Shown here: positions 47,158 through 57,100 of the stretch, one piece after another
How positions within the stretch are numbered: position 1 is the stretch's first letter
How the letters are laid out: each line of letters starts with the position of its first letter
Source: Sipunculus nudus
Lineage: Eukaryota; Annelida; Sipuncula; Golfingiida; Sipunculidae
NCBI GenBank assembly: GCA_026874595.1
Contig: CM049316.1
Span: 56,741,676-56,805,675 of the forward strand
Direction: 5' to 3'
DNA: 64,000 nt
Notes under the pieces: model-generated
Told to the model about the DNA's origin: nothing
Seen by the model: the letters and a program-made list of their open reading frames with translations, nothing else
Databases searched by the model: none
Translations under genes and position numbers: made by a program

Positions 47158-47779
47158 CTTTGAGAAATTAAGCGAAAACCTCCGTTTCCCAGTAAAAATC
47201 TATCGATACTGTTCAAAACTGACCACTATAAAACCACTCGAGTTATTGTATTCACGTTTAATATAACCATTCCTACTTATATTTCTTATGCAGTTGCCAT
47301 TAATTAGGTCAACACTGCGTAAATTGTTTACGTTATAGGGTCCAATATATTGCACTCTGTCAAAAATCAGGAAATATTTTTAGTCACCAAACAAGATAAT
47401 TGCTGAAGCTTGAGACCCCCCCCCCCCCCAAGGATATAACTTTATTTAATGAAGATTCAATTATAAACCTGACATCAGATCGGGATTTAGTACATTTTTA
47501 AGTTATCAGGATAATTATAAATTCAGTACCGTAAATTTTGCTCAACTTAAAGTATGGCACATTTTATCCCATATTAGTACTGTGAATTTGATTTTCACAG
47601 CATGTAAATATAAGGATTCATTCTGGTAAAATAAAAAATTGAAAGTAGAAGCTTTAAATTTAGGCTAGTTATTGAATAGTTTGGAGGCTTTTATTGTATT
47701 TGCTTGTGTTGTCAAGCAGCCCACTTTTATCACTGGAGGTCATTTTATGCGCCTCTCTTCGATGCGAAAGGGATAAAGT

Positions 47780-48340
47780 AACGCCTCCGTTTGTGCGTCC
47801 GTCTGTCCGTCCTGAATTGGCTTGTGGATCGATTTCAAGCCAAACCGTTTGACCAAAACCTTTCATTTTGCACATATTTTGCTCACCCACCCTTAGATGA
47901 AGAACCCTATCGATTTGGAGGTCACGGGGTCAAAGGTCACGGCCACACGGCCCATTTCTCGAAACGGCTTGTGAACCCATTAAAGGCAAACCATTTGACC
48001 GAAACCTTTCATCTTGCACTTATGGCTCACCCACCCATGGATGAAGACCCCAATCGATTTTGAGGTCACGGGGTCAAAGGTCACGGCCACAGCGCCCACT
48101 TCTTGAAAAAGCTTTCGGAACCAATTTAGGCCAAACTGTCTGACCAACACCTGTCAGTGTCATCTTGCTCAAATAGCCTACCCATCTATGGATAAAGAAT
48201 CATATTTAGTTTGAGAACACAGGAGCAAAGGTCAAGGCCAGAGGGCTGCCCTCTATATTTTTTTTACAATGTGTAATACACCAGTTCTAATTATGTCCCA
48301 TGCGAGGGGATGCTCCGCTTTGCGGTGCCCTTGTTAGAAA
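47780..48340 (+). repeat. Three ~130-bp tandem units with GGTCACGGGGTCAAAGGTCA
   Basis: GGTCACGGGGTCAAAGGTCA occurs near 47921 and 48063, with a weaker third unit to 48240. Each unit carries AACC(G/A)TTTGACC and CTCACCCACCC. A GAGGGGATGCTCCGCTTTGC tail follows near 48305. Not coding. Confidence 0.65.
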
Positions 48341-50605
48341 TCGACACTGGGGAGCAGGTTCACAGGTGTATATCCCTTAATTGTAAAGCTGTTGGCACTC
48401 CATTGTTCAAAACGTTCTAAATCAAGGAATCCATAATGCCATTATGTGGCAATGTATATATATATTTTTTGACGAAGTTGGAAAAATAAGACCCCTTATT
48501 TTTGAATATCATGACTTTCCCCCTAAAATGTGTAACCATGGTTACGGCAACTTGGAGGCAGCTATACCACAAAAGAAAAGCCTTGGAATGGTCATTAGAA
48601 TGAGCTACTGTAGATACGACAAATAGTGACAAAGAAATATAAAAAAAACGTTTTGCAAACTTTTGATGACCTTGACCTTGACCGTTGTCCGATATGAACA
48701 AAAATCAAGAGGGTTCGAGAGCTTCTGGTTTTCTATTAACTTTGTAAGTTTGAAAGCGATCGCTCCAAAACTGTGCATTTGCGGGTGGAGACAGACAGAC
48801 AGGCCGACAGACAGACAAACAAAAAATCATACGCAACTGATCAACATGCTTGCCGAGATTTCCGGCAAGCAATAAATAATAATAACGAAAATTCAAGGAT
48901 TTATGTCACATTTGAAAAACTGAAATGTAGACATGTATCATTGATTATATATAACATATAGGTTATCTAAATTTAATTTTTTTTTCTTATTCCTTTTGAG
49001 GATATTGGAGTTTGTTTTAAGTGAAATGATACTATATTATATTATTTGCATGCTTGATTACAGTTAGCTTCAACCTCAGAAATTTTAGAACCATAATTAA
49101 AAACTATGTATAAATCCTTTCCTCTTGAAATATATCATTGTGCCGAGCAATTTTTGTAGCCCACTTTATTTTTCGTATCGACCTTTAGGGAGTGCTATCG
49201 AAATTTTATTCATTTTCATATTGGAGTCGATATAGATATGAAAATATCACAATAGTGCAGTTTGATACACAATCTGATACTATTGTGCAACTTGTGAATA
49301 GCCATGTATTTTATTTATATTTTAGATTCTTGATTGACACCTCCAGCATATTGTGCCATCCAAACATAACCAAAGCCAGATTGGAAAATGATAATCTGTT
49401 AAGAGTAAATAATTTGTTTTACCATTATTGTTCAAGTCAACCAACTCACTCTACCTGTTTTGAAACATGTTTTAGACACGTCATTATATAATCCAGTGTA
49501 TCCCAAAACGTAATATACATGAGACAAACATGCCTAACAATCGAGAAATATGTTCTGTACTGGAATAGATAAAAATACATTGTATGAAGATTAATAGGAA
49601 CAGAAAAAGAAGCACTTGATTCCAACTTCAAGAACAAGACGACTGTGAAAACAATGGCGATATTATGATATATCACTCTTTACATGGTCCGACAATACCG
49701 TTTCTTGCTACACCTATACATAACTTGTTAGGTGATAGTTGACAGTCGTCAGGTGAGTCCACAAGCAATCACTCCTATTTAAAGTGCTCCTCACTTCAGA
49801 CGGTTATATCCGCTCTTCATAAAGAAAGAGGCAAATGCCTCTCTTCTTTTCAGGAGTTAAAGCATTTTGCCGGAAAAGAGAAGCAAGACTGAGTGAAATC
49901 ACCCATGGAGCTGGTAATAACTGTCTCTCTCTGCATGATTCACGAACATGTCTCTCTTCCAGTATCTATTCATTCGTATTTCTAAATTTCAGAAGGGGAT
50001 ATTCTTCTTAACAAACTGAAACAGAAAAAATTCGTTCAATTTCAAGATGAATGCTCTCTAAGATGAAAATAATTTTCATGATGGTGACTTAATATAATAC
50101 ACGTTCTTGTTACCCCCCCCCCCCCCCCAAACACACACACACACACTCACTCCCGTCATTATTTGGCTTACTCCTCATGCTTACAATCATCAAATAATTT
50201 CATGAACTTATCTATTCTTCAACTGGATCAATCAATGTTAACGGACTGCTTTGCTTATTTAAACAAAAGTTTAATTGGTTATGTATATTGATTTGTCCTC
50301 ACAAGGTAAACCTTCAAGAACGCCGATTCAGTATAAATGCTACGTGTGGAAAAGTAAAAACAAAGAGTTTAAATCACCTTCTTTTCGGGGGGGGGGGGGG
50401 GGCTCGTATCATTAGGTAGGCCGGATTAGGGGTTATATATGCCACATAAAGTCTTAGTACACCTCACAAGGACTTGCAAAGGACACGCTCAGAGTGTTAG
50501 TGAAGGGTGGATACTCCGAACTTTATAACATTCTCATTTTGTTATTATTCATCCCAATAGAAGTACAAGACTGGCTCTTTTTGAACATAAATGTATACGA
50601 TTATT
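48341..50605. other. Intergenic stretch between convergent genes B and C, no gene seen
   Basis: Frames here are short and lack splice support. Holds a C tract followed by (CA)n at about 50115-50145, a G tract near 50390 and a CAGACAGACAGG-rich spot near 48790. Confidence 0.5.
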
Positions 50606-51091
50606 AACAAGTGACCTATGGGTCATAACGCTGAGCTGACTTAAACAGAGTGTAATTTAAAATTTTAGGGTGCTAAACACGCACAAACACACGTGCAACT
50701 TGCAAAATATAGGTAACAGTGGCCTATTTTTTTGTATGATTTACGAAGGACCTACCTGAATGATAAGTAATATGTTTCTAGGTGAAGTGGTTACAATTTG
50801 TTCCTTGTACCAATGTGATATGTGCAGTTGATGCACAATATTTTCGTTTCAGGCTTGAGTGCAAATTTTTTGTACATTGCTGCCCTGAAAACTAGCATAA
50901 GCCTGATTTTGTAGGCGCGTAACTCGCAAAATATAGGTCACAGTGACCTGGAATGTAAGGACCTTCCTTGATGTAAAGTGAGAAGTTTCTAGGTCAAATG
51001 GTTACGATTTGTGCCTTGTTACGGACGGACGGACGACTGACAAAGTGTGATCGCTATACCTCAGATGACCTATTGTCAGCTGAGCTAAAAA
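50606..51091 (+). repeat. Repeat family 1, compact complete copy
   Basis: Left ACAAGTGACCTATGGGTCA (the palindrome slightly decayed) and right CTCAGATGAC-CTATT-GTCAGCTGAG then CTAAAAA, only about 486 bp apart. This is the clearest single-unit copy and lies just past the gene C stop codon. Confidence 0.78.
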
Positions 51092-51109
51092 CGAATTTTG
51101 TTATAGCGT

Positions 51110-51293
51110 TCATGATTTTTCTATATTCCCAATACTTGCCTCGAGCAAGGTTTCCCTGTTCGCATTCCATTCGATATCGATATCATCCAACATTATCTTG
51201 ATCAATGTCGACAATTCATGTCGTGTCATCATGTCAGCTGGATCTATTCTTTGCTCTTGGATGGTTTTGATCAAATAGTTCTTATACTCAGAC
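51110..51293 (-). CDS. Gene C last exon
   Basis: One base plus 60 codons and TGA at 51112-51110, acceptor GTCTTCTAG. It encodes a helical, acidic tail (for example T-L-I-K-I-M-L-D-D-I-D-I-E-W) without cysteines. The stop lies only about 20 bases from the end of a dispersed repeat copy (50606-51091), so the 3' UTR runs through that repeat. Confidence 0.7.
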
Positions 51294-54158
51294 CTAGAAG
51301 ACATTTACTTGTAAAAATGCGTACACACTGTAGAATATGCAACATTTCACGAGCAATCAGTTGACATCTTTTAAATAGTTGCACGATTTTCGTGGCGACA
51401 AGTGATACCCTATGATCACCTTGCACTTGGCTCACTTAAACCTTGATTCATATAATACGTTCATAATGTTATCAGACGGGTACATATTATTGGTATACAG
51501 ATGATCTGAAACTCACCACTGTGCCTGGATTCCCTCTGCACTGCAAAATTCGACCCATTCCATATAGCTCAAAAAATGCTGCTTACTTTGCTGGAATAAG
51601 AATACCATACGTCGACACATTTTTTTAGCTTATTACAAATGATTGTCCATCAAACATTTTTTCATACATGCGCAGTCAGATAAAAATGTATTTTATTCCT
51701 GTGCAAGGAAAGCAATTTTGTTAATTGTTCCATATTTGTTTGTAGAGCTGCAGATATAAAACTTAAAAACTTGTAAATCTATTTTTTTCTTCCAAAGTTG
51801 CTGCAGTAGGAAATTGCCTTTTTTTTTAGGAGAAACTCGCTAACGGAATTTTAACATAAATAAAAGAAACGCCGTACTTGCAGGTACCATTCAAGGTCCA
51901 CTTTGGTTTTCTGGCGGAGCCAGTATGTGCATGACCTTTTATGATGACAGTGAGATGTGAACGGGCACACAAATCTGTAACACCACTGAAAGAAAAAATA
52001 AATATGATGGATTTCGAATCATTTTTCTCTAAAGATGTGAAATTGGTAATGTAGAAATTTGAAAATTCAATAGGCATATAGCAAAGTATAGTGTTCCCGG
52101 GACTTAATACATATTTAAAAGCTTATTACTTTAACACTAATTATTGTACCATCACAAATTATGTACTATCTTAAAGCTTTTGAGGTCTCAGTTTTAATAA
52201 TGACATTTACAAGGTTACAAAAATATTTTATGGTAGTAAAAATTAGGAGAAACCATGCCGATATTTGTTTTTTCATGTTTCATTCCATTCTTAGACCTTT
52301 TATTCAACAAGCTGTAAATTTTCTAACAGGTAACTCACCAGAATGAAATATGTTGTAATGTGACCGTTAGTAGTTATGAATTTGGAACAAAATATATACC
52401 ATTGTCAGTTATCATGGTTATGTGGCCAGCAGTTAGCTTGTTGTACAAGAAACGTATTCAGTGCCGGATCCCGAAATCCCAGAACGGAGGGTATATGGCT
52501 GATAACCAAACCCTGATCGTCAGTTTTGATAGATTTCCTCCATAGCATTGACCTTATCATGTCAATATTCTCCAATGTTAGGTACGTACTGCTGCAGTTT
52601 CTCTTAACATGTTCTCACGCTTCATATGTCTATCCATATAACATCCTAGAATTCTTACAGTAGATGCGGCACTTTCAAGTCTATTTTATTTTCACTAATC
52701 CACAGAAGACTCGTGAATTTTTTTTAACTGTTGTTGCGTTCCAAACAATATACACGCTGTCTTATCATCATTGAGTTTTCAATAAACTAAGTTCTAACAT
52801 CACTCACACAGTTTTCTAAGGTTTGCATTGCATCAGCCATATTAACATGTGATGGTGGTTTTAAAGATATGTATAACTCAACACACTAATAAAACAAAGT
52901 CCTTCGGATCGACATATGTTACCCAGTTGAGCTGTGTACAGGGTATAAAAGACTGGCTTCAGAATTGTACCTTAAGGCACACCACATTTAATTTTCACAA
53001 ATTCTGATGTAGCATCTCCCAATATACTAATGACTGACCTCTGGTTGGCAATTAATATTTCAACCATAAGAGGACATTACCTGTAATCCCATATCTATAT
53101 TCGTCTATTTAATAATAAATAATGACTTGCAATATCAAATGCAGCACTCAAGTCTGAAAGTATAACACGCATAATTTCCTATTTATTAAATGCTTCCTAA
53201 ATGTGGGTTTGAACTTCAGCAGGGTTGTTTCTGTTGAATTACCTACTCTTTTAGCAGCTTGATTTTCTTCAAATTAGCATTTGAAGTAGTGTAGCTTACA
53301 TTTAGATTGCATGCAATTAGTATCCTAGTTTAAGTGTTTCCTTAGAAAATTCAAAACATTATCAAATTAATATCATTTCTTCACTATGGCAAATATATAC
53401 CATGTTTCACTACGATTTTTTCTAGAAAATTTATAAAGATCTGAAAATTTCAGATCCAGAAAATTGTTTTTCAAATGATGTATATATTATTGGTGTGCAA
53501 CAATCTTAAATATTGAGTCCGTTGTGAAACAACTGTGAACACAATACTGTGCTACATGCCAATAACATAACTTGCTTCTTTTGTAATAACCCATGTTAGG
53601 TAAGGTTACATGATTGAAATATACTTGTATATTTCACACACACACACATATATATACACGTGTGCCGTAATGAATTCAATTGTTTATAGAATGTTCGGTA
53701 AATCAATGGCCATCTGAGAGTAACTTCTTTGGTTTAGGGTTAAAAGATCATATTATTACTGTACTTTCGTTATTTGAAATTGAGACAACATTTTAGGAAC
53801 CATACTTATCTAGTTTACCTCTGTGAAAGGCTGTCTGCATTCTCTGCAGTAGCAACAGGGGCAAGAGGTACACTTGCGTCTTTCTTTGAAAACATGGTCC
53901 TCTTTTAGTACCCCCGTGCAGGTAATACAACCTGCAATGAATATAATGGATTAGTTATATCATAAACGTTTGACTTTTTAAATCGTGTTTTGTGTGAAAA
54001 CACGGTCTAAATCCTGTTTCACATTTGATAAAGTCTACAGTATATTTAATTTATCATAGGAAAATGTCAACTGCATTGTAAGCTGCTCATTTTTATTGGC
54101 TACATTAGACACCAGTCACAAGACATGCAGTATCACGCACGGTATCACATTTGATAAA

Positions 54159-54196
<38 letters not shown>

Positions 54197-57100
54197 GAAC
54201 GCCTGTATTACGGTCACCATCGGGACTGGATGAAAGTGGCCTTGTTACAGCTAGGAGTGGCCGTTTTACAGGACTTGACCAGGATAGGGGGGGGGGGGGG
54301 GGGTTGGTTTAATGTACACGAAACCAAGTTCAGATCTTTATTACAAATCAACAAAATAAACGTATATACAGAGTATTAGTATAATACTGTTATAAAAAAA
54401 AATATTTACAATCACGTTTGATGTACGTGTTCACAAGGACATTAAAGAAAGTTTAAAGTTAATTAAATGACAAACACCCTGGTTAAGATCCGGCTCGCAC
54501 GACAGATTCCCAAACATACACGCAGGTGGGAACACGCCTTACCTTTGTGCTTTATTACCTTTGTGCATACTAATAAAGCTGAGTGGGATAGTACGACGCT
54601 GGCTACGTGTCAAACAACTCAGTCACGGTCGAGTGGTTACCTTTATCCAGGCATTCATTAACAGACAGGAATATGTGAGAGCGGACACTTGTGTAATGAT
54701 ATTTAGGTCAGAAGTGGCCGCTTGATTTGTTGAGCCCATGAAACGGAGTCACTGCCCCTGACCGTAACTGAGGCGTATCCCGGCCTGCGGGACCGAGAGA
54801 CCTGGCCGTAATACGGAATAGAGGAGTGACCGTAATTGACAACAAAATGATTATGAAATATACCGGTCGAAAATTCGGGACCGGAAAATGTATTGACCGG
54901 TATAGAAACGTGGCCGTTAGCAGGCGTTCTACTGTATATGTATAAATCTGTTTTGTTGCGCGCAGGAGTGTTACAGGTGTCTGTTTTTTTTTGTGCGTAG
55001 GAATGTTACATGTGTCTGTTGACATTCTGATTCGTGTAGCGTAGGCGTGGTTCATTGTTATGGGAACCTCGCTTGTTGGGCGCTGGCTCGCGTGTGGGGT
55101 TTGAAGCGTAGAGACACAGCGTTCTTTGTTCTAGATGTTTTAGGTCTGTTCATATGCTTGTGTATTGTTCTTTGGGAATTTTCCATTTCTAGAATTTTCG
55201 GGTGAGAAGCTATATATAAGGGGCTGTGTTTAGAGCCGGCATAAAGGAAAATACCAGCGAAGACTAAGAGTGTTACCTTCTCGTCAGTTTTGGGACCTTG
55301 CAGATAATTGCAAAGGTGTCAGATATTTAACGGACTTAATACAAATTTAATACGGACTGTCTCCAGTTTGCCTTTAGATTATTACTACCTACGTGGTTTA
55401 TTGGTTTTAAAGGACTTTTGTTGAGCTGTGACAGTGGTGGTATCCAGAATCAAAGCCTAGGATCCGGACACTCTGGTACTGTTCATTTTATTGTTACACT
55501 GTGCAATTGTATTGATTAAGTGTATTGTAATGTTAAGACTGTTCTAAGAATAAATTATAATTATCTGTTAGCAAAAAACCACTGACTTCTTCTGAATCTG
55601 ATTTTTTTTATCTCCGTAAAATAATTTGTGCATATCAAGATTACGTGATCTGCTATTATAAGGTTCCATAACAATACACACACACACACACACACATATG
55701 TAGGCAGGGGTGGTGGAATATACGCACAGATAATATGCGGGATCAGACGTATATGACATATTCAATTTCCGAAAATTCTCTTGTAATGTATTTAAACCTA
55801 ATATTTTAGCATTATATCCCCGTTATATTTGCTACCCACGTGCTGCATATTCGCCTCCTTTGATCTTACTTAATGTGTTTAATATTTTTTCTACATACCT
55901 GGACGCTGATGTATTCTCCTTTTTGTACCTAACCGTAAACTGCTAAAATGACAATAATTGTATGTTCTCTTCTTTTTGAACTGAAGATTTACATACAGGT
56001 TTACATGATGAATGTACCGAAAATTATCTTGATATTCCCATTTTATATTCCGGTACCCATGTAAAAAATCGTTAACACTGAAATCATGGTATTCAATTAA
56101 GATGTGTAAATGGTAACAAGTTGAATTATACTTGTTATAAAAAAAACAACTTACGAATGAATTCTTTAGATCGCTCGTCCAGCAATAATTGTTCAGAAGA
56201 ACTAACTTCTGTCTTCAAATACTGAAATCATCATACATGTAATACAGTTGTTTTTGAAAGGGACGAGTTTTCTGATAAGTCCTTCATATTCTAATTATGT
56301 ATTATTATTATTATTAATATTATTATTATAATGGATCGCATTGCCAAAGATTTATGTTTTAATCAAATTGTGATAGAAAGTAATAAAAAAGAAATAATAA
56401 AACTTTACGACCTGAATTCTTATAAATGTTTCCATTATTTTTCCGGCCAATAAAATTCTTGAACACACTAATATCTATAAGATTTTGAATAAATCTTTAC
56501 CCCCGACGCTCGCCGATATCAAGGGTTAGACAGGTAAAGGAATATAAAATTTCACAATTGTTTTTGCAAACATTTTAATTCTAGAAATTACTATTGGTAA
56601 TATTTCCCTTGTTTTTGTCCATTTATAAAGGAATTTATTAAACAACATAAAGGAATACCTCGTCTTTGTTCTTTACCAATGATTGATCAATTTGTACATG
56701 TGCATCCTGTCCTCCTGTGGTGTGTGACGTTGCCTGTACACCGTGCTTTGACTGGTATCTTGTTAGGTCCATTAGTCTCTTTGGTGATTCTGTACTATTC
56801 ACTGCCTTGGTAAGCCTCTGACCACACATTTTACAAAAATTTGTGGGAAGGGGATTTTGGTAAGTGCAATGAGGACAGCCAGGGTTTTCCTCTTCCTCTT
56901 TTTCCAGATTCTGGTAATTAGAAGAGAAAGTGTGTTCGTATTTGAGGCTGTTATGTTCACATCAAGGGGTGGACTGGGTCATTTTGAGACTGGAAAATGT
57001 CACGAAGGGGTTTGGTATAAGAACAGGGTTAGGGGGTGACATAAAAGCGGACCAAACTGCCTAGCTAGTGAAGCTTGCTTTGCTAGCGAAGCCGATGGTA

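Noticed and set aside
50606-51091. Coding frame 50998-51201 overlapping the gene C end
   Set aside because: It starts inside a dispersed repeat and runs antisense to the gene C last exon.
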